A DNA stretch of 64,000 nt from the NCBI RefSeq assembly GCF_025060375.1, contig NZ_JANXCG010000042.1:1-64000 (forward strand). The letters run 5' to 3'. This DNA comes from Meiothermus sp. Its GTDB lineage: Bacteria; Deinococcota; Deinococci; Deinococcales; Thermaceae. Position numbers and translations under genes: made by a program. This document shows, piece after piece, positions 43,269 through 52,494 of the stretch; the stretch's first letter is position 1, and every line of letters starts with the position of its first letter. Below the pieces are notes generated by a model. That model ran no database searches. It saw only the letters and a list, made by a program, of their open reading frames with translations, and had not been told where the DNA came from.

Positions 43269-43670
43269 TCAGCCCACAAGCGGCTGGTGGCAGAGCCAGA
43301 CCTCACTGCGCGCCCGCCAGCCCTCCGGCAGCTCAACGGCTTTACTGGGTGGGGGGACGGCCAGCACCTTGTGCCCTACGATGCTAAACTCAATGGCGGT
43401 GAAGAGCCGGTCCAGCGCCCGGGCCAGGATGCGGGTTTCCAAGGGGCTGAAGCGCAGGCGGGGTAGCCTGGCCTCCAGGCTTTTGCAGCCCGCATAGGGC
43501 AACAGTTCAGCGGGGTCACGCCAACGGCGCGGCGGGCCGATAAGCAGCTCGGCCAGCACCAAAGAAAGCCCGGGGTGGCGCTTTGAGAACGCCTCTGGAT
43601 CGAACTCCAGCGAGAGCTCCAGGTTGACCTCCACGTCCTGCCAGACTTCCTTCTTCATGGCGGTTGCCAT
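43269..43670 (-). CDS. Hypothetical protein
   Basis: Predicted 133 residues, soluble and with mixed charge. I recognise no family. The N-terminal half (VNLELSLEFDPEAFSKRHPG) looks like a beta hairpin and helix; the C-terminal half has LEARLPRLRFSPLETRILARALDRLF, an amphipathic helix. The ATG at 43670 is 5 bases after a weak CAACCT box with TTGACC 17 bases before that; an in-frame ATG at 43658 is the alternative start. Confidence 0.5.
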   Translation of the reverse strand: MATAMKKEVWQDVEVNLELSLEFDPEAFSKRHPGLSLVLAELLIGPPRRWRDPAELLPYAGCKSLEARLPRLRFSPLETRILARALDRLFTAIEFSIVGHKVLAVPPPSKAVELPEGWRARSEVWLCHQPLVG

Positions 43671-43715
43671 ACCTCAGGTTGCAATAAAGGGCCCTTTGGG
43701 TCAAGCGCAAACAAC

Positions 43716-43737
43716 CCGTTTGGGACGGGAAAAACGG
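43716..43737 (-). terminator. Possible terminator of the polysaccharide/DUF72 operon
   Basis: CCGTTT (43716-43721) pairs with AAACGG (43732-43737) around a 10-base loop, just downstream of the DUF72 stop on the minus strand. It is followed there by GTTGTTTG, a partial T tract. The stem is short. Confidence 0.4.
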
Positions 43738-43771
43738 ACGTTTTTGGGGTGACGCTCGAGGGCGGTGGCTG

Positions 43772-44575
43772 TCAGAACCCCGCCTCCTCCAGGAGTGCCC
43801 TGAGGGTTGTGAGGTTGACCAGGGCATGGCCTTTGGTGGTGTTGTTGAAGATGAACCAAACCTGAGCGATGGAGACCTGCTCAACGGCGGTTTGCAAGGC
43901 GCGCACCCAAAAGCGCAGCTCTTCCTCGCTGTAGCGGTAGTCGTGCCGCTCGGACTGGTCTTTTCCTTCGTACCACTTGGTCCTGTTGCGCCCCGAAAGG
44001 CGGATGTACGCGGTTTCGGAGGTGATGTGGAGGGCGCTTTTGGGCAGCCCGGGCAGAGCTGGGTAGTCTGGGCTTACCCAGATGAGTCCGCTTTGCCGGA
44101 AGGCCTGCCGTACCGCCTCGGTGTCCCATGAGGCGTGGCGGAACTCCACCGCCAGGCCGCCCGGGGCTAGCGCCGGGTCTGCGAAGCGCTGGGCCAGGCC
44201 GGCCAGGTACTTGCGGTTTTCGGGGGTGCGGTGGAAGCTTTGGGGGAACTGGGCTAAGAAGGGTCCCAGCACCCCAGCCTCCCGCAGGGGGGCTACCGAC
44301 TCGAAAAGCCGCTGATAGTCAGCCTCGGTGGCGTTGCGCTGGTGGGTCATGCTCTGGTGGAGCTTGACAGCCCAGCGCACCCGTCCTTGGCTGCGACGGA
44401 GCATGCCGGCGAAGGCCTTGACCCCGGGAATGTGGTAGAACGAGGCGTTTAGCTCCACCGCGTTGTGGTGCTGGGCGTAGATGGAGAGCCAGTCCTCTTT
44501 TTTTGCATCTGGGGGGTAGAGAAGGCCCACCCAGTCCTCATGGGTGTAGCCCCCGGTGCCCAGGTAGAGTTCCAT
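43772..44575 (-). CDS. DUF72 family protein
   Basis: Protein of 267 residues: LYLGTGGYTHEDWVGLLYPP at the N-terminus, VELNASFYHIPG, FLAQFPQSFHRTPENR, LAVEFRHASWD, and AYIRLSGRNRTKWY, the DUF72 TIM-barrel pattern. Reaction unknown. Its ATG directly abuts the stop codon of the WecA-like gene (TAG then ATG), so it is the last member of the polysaccharide operon by position, though its link to that pathway is unclear. Confidence 0.88.
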   Translation of the reverse strand: MELYLGTGGYTHEDWVGLLYPPDAKKEDWLSIYAQHHNAVELNASFYHIPGVKAFAGMLRRSQGRVRWAVKLHQSMTHQRNATEADYQRLFESVAPLREAGVLGPFLAQFPQSFHRTPENRKYLAGLAQRFADPALAPGGLAVEFRHASWDTEAVRQAFRQSGLIWVSPDYPALPGLPKSALHITSETAYIRLSGRNRTKWYEGKDQSERHDYRYSEEELRFWVRALQTAVEQVSIAQVWFIFNNTTKGHALVNLTTLRALLEEAGF

Positions 44576-45514
44576 CTAGAGAGAGCCTAGCCGATGGGCC
44601 CCCCAGAACAGAAGCGCTAGGGACAGGCACAAGCCGGCCAGGCCCAAGGGGAGGGGGCTTTGGTTGATCCACAGGCCAAGCAGCACCAGCAGCCCGCTGA
44701 GCAGCCAGACCGCCAGGACAGTCTTGGGGGGGTTTTGGATGTAAAGCTGGTCCAAGCGGTCGTAGGTATGGTCCCGGTCCCCGTCAAAAATAGGCCTGCC
44801 CCGCCGCCAGCGGCGGATGATGCCAGCCAGGGTGTCGTAGAGGGGAAAGGCCATCATAGCCCCTGCTGCCAGAAAGCTCTGCCCACCATAGGCGGCGGCC
44901 GCTATCCAGAGCATTGCCAGTACGTATCCGGTGGAGAGGCTGCCGACATCCCCCATGAAGGTTTTGGCCCTGGGGTAGTTCCAGACTAGAAAGCCCAGAA
45001 GGCTGGCCGCGGCCAGCAGGGCCAGCGCGGCCTGCGGGGTTCCCCAGAGGAGGGTGGCAACCCCCAGAGCGGAGATTGCAGCGTTGCCCGAGGCCAAGCC
45101 GTTCATGCCGTCTATCAGGTTGACCGCGTTGGTCATGGTAGGCACCAGCACGACCCCCAGCAGCAGCCCCATCCCACCCAGCTCCGGCCAGAAGTGGAGC
45201 CCCAGGGCTGTGCCGGCCACCAGCTCGGCGGCCAAGCGTACCCTGGGGGTTAGTCCATAGCGGTCGTCCAGGGCGCCCGTGAGGGCAATGATGAGCAGAC
45301 CCAGCAGGGCCCCTCCGCCCACCAGGCCGGTCTGCCAGCCCCAAAGCCCGAAGGCCGCTACGATGCCTATCCCGCCAAAACGGGGGGTGGGTAGGGTGTG
45401 GATTTTGATGGCACCGGGCCGGTCCACGATACCCAGGGCTCTGGCCAGCGGGATGGACAAGCCCACCGCGACGGTGGCGGTCAGAAAGGTGAGGGTCAAC
45501 AGCAGTCCGTCCAT
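44576..45514 (-). CDS. Undecaprenyl-phosphate sugar-1-phosphate transferase (WecA/TagO type)
   Basis: Protein of 312 residues with about ten membrane segments, MraY/WecA superfamily. Active-site motifs: GALDDRYGL (DD pair), NAVNLIDGMNGLASG, FMGDVGSLSTGY and RRGRPIFDGDRDHTYDRL. It starts the lipid-linked repeat unit by placing a sugar phosphate, often GlcNAc-1-P, on undecaprenyl phosphate. It lies 11 bases after a glycosyltransferase gene in the same operon. Confidence 0.9.
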   Translation of the reverse strand: MDGLLLTLTFLTATVAVGLSIPLARALGIVDRPGAIKIHTLPTPRFGGIGIVAAFGLWGWQTGLVGGGALLGLLIIALTGALDDRYGLTPRVRLAAELVAGTALGLHFWPELGGMGLLLGVVLVPTMTNAVNLIDGMNGLASGNAAISALGVATLLWGTPQAALALLAAASLLGFLVWNYPRAKTFMGDVGSLSTGYVLAMLWIAAAAYGGQSFLAAGAMMAFPLYDTLAGIIRRWRRGRPIFDGDRDHTYDRLDQLYIQNPPKTVLAVWLLSGLLVLLGLWINQSPLPLGLAGLCLSLALLFWGAHRLGSL

Positions 45515-45525
45515 CGTGGTCTCCC

Positions 45526-46677
45526 TCAGGTTCTTTGGGGAATGGGCCTGGAGCGCAAAGCGCTTTGGTAGAGTTCCTCGTGCAGGCGCAGGATGTTGCG
45601 CAGGTCGTAGGCCCTGACCCGTTCCCGGCCCACCTGGCCCATCCGTTGGGTTTCCTCGGGGTGTTCTAGCACGAACTGCATGGCCCGGGCCAGGGCCCGC
45701 ACGTCCCCTACCGGATGCAGCAGTCCGGCCCCATCCCGAAGCAGCTCGTGAATGCCCCGCACATCGGCCCCAATGGCCGGAACCCCCAGGCAGAAGGACT
45801 CCATGATGGCCCTGGGCAGGCCCTCCTGTTCGGAGGGGAGCAGGGTAGCCACTGCCCCTTGGATGAGGGTGGGAATGTCTCGGCGGAAGCCCAGGAAGTG
45901 CACCCGCTTGGAGAGGCCCAGCCGAGCCGCCAAGGCCTTCATCTCCTCCAACAAGGGGCCTTGACCCGCAAAAACCAGGTGGGCCTTGGGGCTGGGCAGC
46001 AGGCTGAAGGCCGCAAGGGCGTCGCGGTGCCGTTTGCGCGGGATGAACTCGGCGATCATCAGGAAATAGGGCTGCTCAGGCCCCAGCCCCAAGGAAGCCC
46101 TGAGTTGGGCCACTGCCTCAGCGGGCGCGGGGCGGCCGTAGAAGTCCAGGTCCACTCCGATGCCGGGCATGTAGACAGTACGGGATGGTCCTACCAGCCT
46201 TTCCGCCGCCCGGCGGTCGGTCTCGTTCATCACCACCAGGTAGTCGGTGAAGGGGCTTGCCAGCCGCTCGAGCGTGTAGAACAGAGCGTTCTTGACTGGG
46301 TGGCCTCGAGGGTGAAAGTGGAAGCCGTGGGCTGTGTAGATAATGCGGCCTTGCCCCTTGGTCTGCCAGGTGCTCAGGGCCATCCGGGTCACGAAGGCCG
46401 CGATGGGGGTATGTACGTGGACGATGTCGTAGCCCTCCCGCTCTACCAAGGTCCTGAGCGCGCGCATACCCATGGGCAGGTTGCGGGGGTCTAGGGGGTT
46501 GCGGGACATGGGCACGTGGAAGAGCTGGTCGAAGACCGCCCGGGCCTCCTCGCAGTCGGGGGCTCCTGCAGCGGCCCCATCCACCCTCCAGCCCAGCCGC
46601 CGGAAGTGGGCGGCGTAGGGCAGCAGGAACTCAACAAAGAACAAGGCGGTGGTGGCTACGATGAGCAGCTTGGGCAT
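45526..46677 (-). CDS. GT4-family glycosyltransferase
   Basis: Protein of 383 residues, GT-B fold. VHTPIAAFVTRMALS and YTAHGFHFHPRGHP mark the acceptor domain; the donor domain has IAEFIPRKRHRDALAAF and SEQEGLPRAIMESFCLGVP with the family's E-x7-E-like Glu pair. The HxHTP plus AHGFHFH combination resembles CapM/EpsD-type enzymes. It overlaps the preceding glycosyltransferase by an ATGA junction. Confidence 0.87.
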   Translation of the reverse strand: MPKLLIVATTALFFVEFLLPYAAHFRRLGWRVDGAAAGAPDCEEARAVFDQLFHVPMSRNPLDPRNLPMGMRALRTLVEREGYDIVHVHTPIAAFVTRMALSTWQTKGQGRIIYTAHGFHFHPRGHPVKNALFYTLERLASPFTDYLVVMNETDRRAAERLVGPSRTVYMPGIGVDLDFYGRPAPAEAVAQLRASLGLGPEQPYFLMIAEFIPRKRHRDALAAFSLLPSPKAHLVFAGQGPLLEEMKALAARLGLSKRVHFLGFRRDIPTLIQGAVATLLPSEQEGLPRAIMESFCLGVPAIGADVRGIHELLRDGAGLLHPVGDVRALARAMQFVLEHPEETQRMGQVGRERVRAYDLRNILRLHEELYQSALRSRPIPQRT

Positions 46678-47816
46678 CAGCGTTCTCCTACGGGTTTTAG
46701 GGTTTTTCGCCTGAGCAGCTCTTGGTACAGGGCGTCCCAGCGCTGGACGATGCGCTGAAGGTCATAGCGCTGCAGGACCAAAGCCCGGCCGGCCTGGCCC
46801 ATTTGGGTCCGTTCCGCGGCTGGCCTCTCCATGAGCGCGCGCATGGCCATAGCCAGCCCTTGGCTGTCCTTTGGGGGTACCAGGAGGCCGTTTTTCCCTT
46901 GCTCAACCACCTCTCGGTTGCCCCCCACGTCGGTGGCCACGATGGGCAGCCCCACCGCCGCGGCTTCCAGCAGCACCATGGGCATTCCCTCCCAGGCGGA
47001 AGACATCACGTAGGCATCGGCGGCGTTCATGAGGCTGGGCACGTCCCCGCGGGCCCCCAGGAAGCGGACCTTTTCCTCTAGTCCAAAGGAGCCGACCAGC
47101 TCCTTCATAGGCTCGAGCAGCGGCCCCTGGCCCACCAGCCAGAGCCGAGCCTCGGGGTGGGCCTGCACCACCCCAGCAAAGGCCCGCAGGAGGTTGGGAT
47201 AGTCCTTGGCCTCGACAAAACGGCCCACTGCCAGCCAGACGAACTCCCCATCCTGAGCCCCTAGCCTTTGGCGTAGGGGTTGACGGACCGCTGGGTCGGG
47301 CGCAAAGCGCTTGGGATCCACCCCGTTGGGTATATACAGGCCTCGCCTTGGAGGGATGGCTCCTACCCTTAGATAGCGTTCCAGACCCGCCTCGCTTACC
47401 TGTGTGGTGAGGTCGCACAGAGAGTCCGTCAGGCGATAGGCCAGCTCGCGCCAGCGGCCCCCCTCGATGATGTTGTGGGCGGTGCAGAGCACGACCGGCA
47501 CCCGAACGAACGGGCGCACCAACCGGGCCAGCAGGTTGGCGTGAACCATGTGGGCGTGCAGCACCTGGGGCTGGAATTTGCGCACCAGCCGCACCATACG
47601 GGCAAAGCCCTTCAGGCTGGGGCGCCCCGGTTGCATCTCCAGGGAGTCCACCGGAATTCCTGCCTGGGCCAGGTCTTGGGCCTTGGGGCCCGGGGGGACC
47701 ATGCAGACCACCCGCACTGCCCAGCCTAGCTGGGCCAGCCCACGGCCCAGCTCCACCACCTGGGTCTCTGCCCCGCCGTGACCAAGAGAGGTGACCAGGA
47801 GGAGAACTCGCTTCAT
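46677..47816 (-). CDS. GT4-family glycosyltransferase
   Basis: Predicted 379 residues. SLGHGGAETQVVELGRGLAQ at the N-terminus, LHAHMVHANLLARLV, IPNGVDPKRFAP, VGRFVEAKDYPNLLRAF and SSAWEGMPMVLLEAAAVGLP. The ATG at 47816 is chosen because it opens the family N-terminus (KRVLLLVTSLGHGG) and overlaps the polymerase stop by 4 bases; longer frames run inside the polymerase gene. Confidence 0.87.
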   Translation of the reverse strand: MKRVLLLVTSLGHGGAETQVVELGRGLAQLGWAVRVVCMVPPGPKAQDLAQAGIPVDSLEMQPGRPSLKGFARMVRLVRKFQPQVLHAHMVHANLLARLVRPFVRVPVVLCTAHNIIEGGRWRELAYRLTDSLCDLTTQVSEAGLERYLRVGAIPPRRGLYIPNGVDPKRFAPDPAVRQPLRQRLGAQDGEFVWLAVGRFVEAKDYPNLLRAFAGVVQAHPEARLWLVGQGPLLEPMKELVGSFGLEEKVRFLGARGDVPSLMNAADAYVMSSAWEGMPMVLLEAAAVGLPIVATDVGGNREVVEQGKNGLLVPPKDSQGLAMAMRALMERPAAERTQMGQAGRALVLQRYDLQRIVQRWDALYQELLRRKTLKPVGER

Positions 47817-48988
47817 ATCGGCCTCCTTAGCGGGCTGCTCGAGGGGCAGGGCCTTAGCGCGCTGTAGTGGGCCAGGACCATGCCCAACACGAACCAGGTT
47901 TGCTTGCGCCACTCCCAGTTTTGGGCCATGCAAGCCAGCATCAGAATGAGAAAAGCCGAGCCCCACAGGAGCCGCTCGAGGGGAGGCATAGAGAGGAAGC
48001 AGGCCACCACCCCTCCCAGGAGCAGGAGCAGTCCAGCCAGCCCCACCACCCCCATTTCGGCGGCAATGGCCACGAAGAGGTTGTGTGGGGCCACCCATTG
48101 ACGGAACCAGGGATGGGATTCCAGGGTAGCCCCAAAGGTGCCGGCCCCAGTGCCTAGGACGGGGCGTTCCCCAAAGACTTGCCAGCCAGCTGCCCAGATG
48201 TTGGTGCGGTCGTTGAGGGTTCCACTGCTGACCTCGTCGAAGAGGGTGGCCAGCCGGGAGAAGCTCTCGGGGGGGATAAGGGTGGGGATTAGGCTCAGGG
48301 CCAGCGCAGCCAGCACCCCCACCAGCGCCTTGAGTTTCCAGGAGGCTCGGGGAAAGGTCAGCACCACGAAAAGCAGCCCCACGGCTACCCCCAGAAGCCC
48401 GGCTCGAGCCGCGGTGAGGAAGACGGTTCCCAGGGCCAGCAGGGGGTAGAGGCGGTAAAGCCAGACCAGAGGGTCTTTTTCGTCCCGCAGGGCCAGGTAC
48501 CAGGCCAAGGGGATGCCTATGGACAGCACGAAGGAGAGGTCGCCGGGGTCAAAGTTGGCCGCGGCATAGCGTTGGTAGACCACCTCGCTTCCAGTGAGGA
48601 AGTTGTAGATGGTGTTGCCAGCGGCCACATAGGCCCCGAGCACGTAAGCGCCCAGGATTCGCCGCACCGCCGTGTCGTCTTCCAGCACCACAAAAAGAGC
48701 CCAGAAGAACATCCACAGGAGGCCGTACTGGAGGATGCGTTCCAGGGTGTCCTGGGGCGCGATGCTCCAGAAGTAGCTCATCGCTGCTAGCAGCACGAAC
48801 CCCAGTCCGCTCAGGTGCACCCAGTGCAGCCGGAGGCGACCGGAGGTTAGCACGTAGGCTACGGTTGCCAGGGCCGCCAGAATGCCCACATAGCGGCTCA
48901 GGGTGCCCAACCCAGGGATGAGCAGTACGTTTTCCCAAGGGAGGGTGAAAACGTACAGCCAGAGCAGGCCGTAGGCCAGCTGCGCCAT
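47813..48988 (-). CDS. O-antigen polymerase/ligase-like membrane protein (Wzy/WaaL)
   Basis: Protein of 391 residues with about ten to eleven membrane segments. The large central loop contains LNDRTNIWAAGWQVFGERPVLGTGAGTFG and PHNLFVAIAAEMGVVGL, the usual Wzy_C (O-antigen ligase) region. In a cluster with a flippase and an initiating transferase it most likely polymerises lipid-linked repeat units outside the inner membrane; ligation to another carrier is the alternative. Coupled by overlap to the following glycosyltransferase. Confidence 0.87.
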   Translation of the reverse strand: MAQLAYGLLWLYVFTLPWENVLLIPGLGTLSRYVGILAALATVAYVLTSGRLRLHWVHLSGLGFVLLAAMSYFWSIAPQDTLERILQYGLLWMFFWALFVVLEDDTAVRRILGAYVLGAYVAAGNTIYNFLTGSEVVYQRYAAANFDPGDLSFVLSIGIPLAWYLALRDEKDPLVWLYRLYPLLALGTVFLTAARAGLLGVAVGLLFVVLTFPRASWKLKALVGVLAALALSLIPTLIPPESFSRLATLFDEVSSGTLNDRTNIWAAGWQVFGERPVLGTGAGTFGATLESHPWFRQWVAPHNLFVAIAAEMGVVGLAGLLLLLGGVVACFLSMPPLERLLWGSAFLILMLACMAQNWEWRKQTWFVLGMVLAHYSALRPCPSSSPLRRPI

Positions 48989-48989
48989 G

Positions 48990-50087
48990 TCACACCCCCT
49001 CCAGGAGTTCCAGGTACCTCCGGACCACCTCGGCCTGGGTGTAGGGTCGGTAGGCCTCCTCCGGGATGGCTGGCCGAGCCTCGGCCAGGGTGGCCTCGAG
49101 GGCCTGGGCCAGGGCCGCGGGGTTGTTCACTGGGACCAGGCGTCCCCAACGTCCGCCCTGGAGGATTTCTCGCGGGCCGCTGGGGCAGTCGGTGGCCACC
49201 ACCGGTGTGCCCAGGGCCAGGGCCTCGATGAGCACCGTGGGTAGCCCCTCCCAGTCCGAGGACAAGACGAATACCCCTGCCCTTTTCATGTAGGCGTAGG
49301 GGTTTTGCACGAACCCCGGCAGCTCCACCTCGCCCTCCAGGCCGAGGGAGCGCACCAGGCCTTCCAGGGAGGCGCGCTCCTCTCCTTCCCCCAGGATGAC
49401 CAGACGCGCTGGTCGGCGTTTGCGCACCTCGGCAAAGGCCCGGATCAGGTTGGGGAAGTTTTTCTGCCGGGTCAGGCGGCCTACCCCCAGTAGCACCGGG
49501 GGCTCTTGGGGCTGGAACCAGGGGTGCTCGAGGGGTTCCTCGGCCCGCTGGAGGAGTTCGGGGGTAACCACCGGGTTGTGGATGACCCGCACCCTTTGGC
49601 GGATGCCGGTGAGGCGGACAAAATCGTCCACCACCCCCTGCGAAACGCCCACGATGCCGTCTGCCCAGGGGTAGAAAAGCCGCATGGCCAGCGGCAGTAG
49701 CCGACCCCTCAGGGAAGAGGCGTGCCGGGCATCTTGGCTGGGGGTGTTTTGCATGCAGACTGCAACCCGGGTAGGCACCTTGGCCAGGCGGCGGGCCCAC
49801 AGGGCCACCACGTTGGCGTGGTCAAGCGCTGAGACCAGCCCCAAGGGTCTTGTCTGGCGCAGGTAGCTCGTTAGGGCTGGGAGGCTCCGGAGCACGCGGC
49901 GGGCCTTGAGGTCTACCAACCGCACCTCGGGTGGAACCATCGATAGGTAGGGGCCTGTGGCTTCGGCCAGCACCAGATCCACGGGGAGGCCTTGACGGGC
50001 CATGCCAACGGCCAGGTTGAGCATGGAACGCTCGGCCCCGCCCCCCAGCAGGGAGGGTAGGTAGATGGCGATTCGTCCCTCGGGCAT
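48990..50087 (-). CDS. GT4-family glycosyltransferase
   Basis: Protein of 365 residues: YLPSLLGGGAERSMLNLAVG, VIHNPVVTPELL, VGRLTRQKNFPNLIRAF, GFVQNPYAYMKRAGVFVLSS and WEGLPTVLIEALALGTPVVA. The loop SGPREIL after the donor domain recalls GalNAc or PglJ-type transferases. It lies 1 base before the polymerase start and 8 bases after the next glycosyltransferase gene, so all are one transcript. Confidence 0.87.
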   Translation of the reverse strand: MPEGRIAIYLPSLLGGGAERSMLNLAVGMARQGLPVDLVLAEATGPYLSMVPPEVRLVDLKARRVLRSLPALTSYLRQTRPLGLVSALDHANVVALWARRLAKVPTRVAVCMQNTPSQDARHASSLRGRLLPLAMRLFYPWADGIVGVSQGVVDDFVRLTGIRQRVRVIHNPVVTPELLQRAEEPLEHPWFQPQEPPVLLGVGRLTRQKNFPNLIRAFAEVRKRRPARLVILGEGEERASLEGLVRSLGLEGEVELPGFVQNPYAYMKRAGVFVLSSDWEGLPTVLIEALALGTPVVATDCPSGPREILQGGRWGRLVPVNNPAALAQALEATLAEARPAIPEEAYRPYTQAEVVRRYLELLEGV

Positions 50088-50095
50088 GCTTCCCC

Positions 50096-51244
50096 CTAAG
50101 CACCTTCCAGCAGCTCTTCAAACAGCAAAGCATAGTTTCGTACCGCTTGCTCAACGGAGAAGCGGGCCTGCGCCTTGGCGCGGGCCTGGATGCCCAGGCG
50201 CCTTTGCAACGCCGGGTCTTGCAGCACCCGCACCAGGCTTTGGGCTAGGGCCTCAGGGTTGCCGACCTCCACCAACAGCCCGTTCTGCTCTGGGTCCACG
50301 AACTCTGAGGCGGTGGCGAAGCGGGTCAGGACCACCGGTTTGCCCAGGTACATGGCCTCGCTCAACACCATGGGCGAGGCCTCTCCGTAGGCTGAGGACA
50401 GGGCGAAGACCGTGGCCCGGGCCATGTACCGGTAGGGGTTGGGATCGAAACCGGGCATCCAAATTTTGTCCTGCAGGCCCAGCTTATCCGCCAGGACCTC
50501 GAGCTCCCTTCTCAACACGCCGTCCCCCAGGATGACCAGCCGGGCCTCGGGCACCTGCGAGAGCACCAGTCGGAAAGCCTGCAGCAGGGTAGGAAAGTCC
50601 TTCATGGCCTCCAGCCGACCCACCGAGAGCACCACCGGTGTCTGACCTTGGAACCATGGGTGGGTTATAGGCTCCTGGGCCTTCCGCTCGAGCTCCGGGG
50701 TAATGGCGGGGTTGTAGATGACCCGGAAGCGGGCCTTGGGGTAGATGGCCCCGGAGAGCTGGGCCACCTTCTGCGAGACCGCCACGTGGGCGTCGGCCTG
50801 GTGGGTCCAGCGCTGGAGCAGCCGAGCCTTGAGCGCCGCCCGCCACCCCTTTCCCAGGTAGCCTTGGATCTCGTTGTGCTCGGTGAGCACCCAGCGGGGC
50901 CGTTGGGGGCTGGGCAGGAGCCGGTAGGCCAGGCCCACGGTGAGGTGGACCCGCGGCCAGGCCGAGACCAGGAGGTGGGGCCGGTGGCGCCGGATAATCC
51001 CAATCAGCCGCAAGGCCTGGGCGGGGATGGCCCGGTGTTGCATCGCCGAGCGCCGAGCGGGCGCAGGCAGAAGGGTTACATTTGGGGGTAGGGGGGTTTG
51101 GGCCAGGAGGTGGTCGGACTCGGCGCCCTGGCCGGTGATGATGATGTCGTACTGGCTGGCCAAGCCTTGGGCCAGGTGCTGGGTGACTCGCTCCACCCCG
51201 CCGTAGCCCAGAACGGGAAGGTAGAAGAGGATCCGCCGCTTCAT
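50096..51244 (-). CDS. GT4-family glycosyltransferase
   Basis: Protein of 382 residues, similar in plan to the adjacent enzyme: YLPVLGYGGVERVTQHLAQG, VIYNPAITPELER, VGRLEAMKDFPTLLQAF, GFDPNPYRYMARATVFALSS. The donor-site segment reads AYGEASPMVLSEAMYLGKP, slightly different from the WEGxP of its neighbours. The two genes look like diverged duplicates. ATGA overlap with the flippase gene. Confidence 0.86.
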   Translation of the reverse strand: MKRRILFYLPVLGYGGVERVTQHLAQGLASQYDIIITGQGAESDHLLAQTPLPPNVTLLPAPARRSAMQHRAIPAQALRLIGIIRRHRPHLLVSAWPRVHLTVGLAYRLLPSPQRPRWVLTEHNEIQGYLGKGWRAALKARLLQRWTHQADAHVAVSQKVAQLSGAIYPKARFRVIYNPAITPELERKAQEPITHPWFQGQTPVVLSVGRLEAMKDFPTLLQAFRLVLSQVPEARLVILGDGVLRRELEVLADKLGLQDKIWMPGFDPNPYRYMARATVFALSSAYGEASPMVLSEAMYLGKPVVLTRFATASEFVDPEQNGLLVEVGNPEALAQSLVRVLQDPALQRRLGIQARAKAQARFSVEQAVRNYALLFEELLEGA

Positions 51245-52494
51245 AGAACCCCCCTCAGCTTGAGCACGGAGAAGCGGAACAGGGCCGCCCAGGCCTCCGC
51301 CGAGACCACCGCGATGGCCATGCCCAAAGCCCCCATACGGGGGGCCAGCAGCACAGCCAGCAACAGGTTGAGCAGGCCTGCGCTTGCCACCGAGTACATC
51401 ACCTCCCGGTCCATCTGCCGGGGGAACATGTACTGCATGGAGAGGGAGTAGCCAAAGGCCACTACGGGCAGAAGCAACGCCAGCACCTGGAGAACCCGCA
51501 CAGAGGCCTCATAGGCTTCGCCGAAGAGGAGCCCGACCAGAAAAGGCGCTGCCAGGGCCAGAAGCGTTCCCCCCACCAGACCGATGCCCAGTGTGGCCCA
51601 AAGGGCGAGCCGGCCCAGCCGCATGGCGGCCTCGGCATCCCGTCGCATCAGGTGGTTGATGCGGGGGTAGATGGCCTGGGCCAGGGGCCAGAGGATGGAG
51701 AGCCCAGGCCGGACCAGGCGGTTGCCCGTTTCGAAGATGCCCACCTGCAAGGGTGTGCTGAGGAGGCCCAGGATTAGCCCATTCGCCGAGGTGTAAAGAC
51801 TGTCCGAGGCGCGGGAGAGGAAGAGGCTCCAGCTTACCCGCAGGGCTACCCAGCTCAGGGGCAGGCTGGGGAGCCTCAGGGGAACCTCGCGGTACATCAG
51901 GTAAAGCTCGAGCCCCGCCACTACCCCTGTGGCGATGGCCTGGGCGGCCAGGGCTACCCACGCGTCCTGGGGGCCGCGCACGAAGGCGAAGATGCCCACC
52001 AGGTGCCCCACCCGAATCAGGCCCTCCATTAGCGCTACCACCCAGGCCCGCTCCACCGCCTGGAAGTACCAGGTGGGCCTCAAGGCGATGGAAACAGCCA
52101 CCAGTAAGGCCCAAAGGGCTAGGTCGGCGTGGTTGCGAAAGGTTTCGATGAGGAGTACCGTTCCGAGGGTGATGGCCGCCATGCCCAAGACCAGCAGCAG
52201 CTTGGCCCCCATGACCGAGGCCACGATGCCGCCTACCGCGTCGGTGCGCTCGCGCTGGCGGGCCAAGGAGCGGGTGGCCGAGTAGTTGAAGCCGTACTCC
52301 CCCACCACCGCCAGCCAGTTGGCGAAGCTCTGGGCAAAGGCCACCAGGCCGAAGTGGTGCGGCTCGAGCGTCCGCGCCAGGTAGGGTAGGGAGATGAGGG
52401 GCAGCAGGTAGGCCAGGAACTGCACCGCGTACAGCGCAGCCGCGTTTTGGGCGACCCGACTTTTGAGCACCTGGAAGACCCTCGCTTGCGCCAT
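51241..52494 (-). CDS. Oligosaccharide flippase (Wzx type)
   Basis: Protein of 417 residues with about twelve membrane segments. NAAALYAVQFLAYLLPLISL, PYLARTLEPHHFGLVAFAQS and FNYSATRSLARQR are typical of the polysaccharide biosynthesis (MOP/Wzx) family. It moves undecaprenyl-linked repeats across the inner membrane. It is the promoter-proximal gene of the polysaccharide operon, with a leader of about 120 bases upstream. Confidence 0.9.
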   Translation of the reverse strand: MAQARVFQVLKSRVAQNAAALYAVQFLAYLLPLISLPYLARTLEPHHFGLVAFAQSFANWLAVVGEYGFNYSATRSLARQRERTDAVGGIVASVMGAKLLLVLGMAAITLGTVLLIETFRNHADLALWALLVAVSIALRPTWYFQAVERAWVVALMEGLIRVGHLVGIFAFVRGPQDAWVALAAQAIATGVVAGLELYLMYREVPLRLPSLPLSWVALRVSWSLFLSRASDSLYTSANGLILGLLSTPLQVGIFETGNRLVRPGLSILWPLAQAIYPRINHLMRRDAEAAMRLGRLALWATLGIGLVGGTLLALAAPFLVGLLFGEAYEASVRVLQVLALLLPVVAFGYSLSMQYMFPRQMDREVMYSVASAGLLNLLLAVLLAPRMGALGMAIAVVSAEAWAALFRFSVLKLRGVL

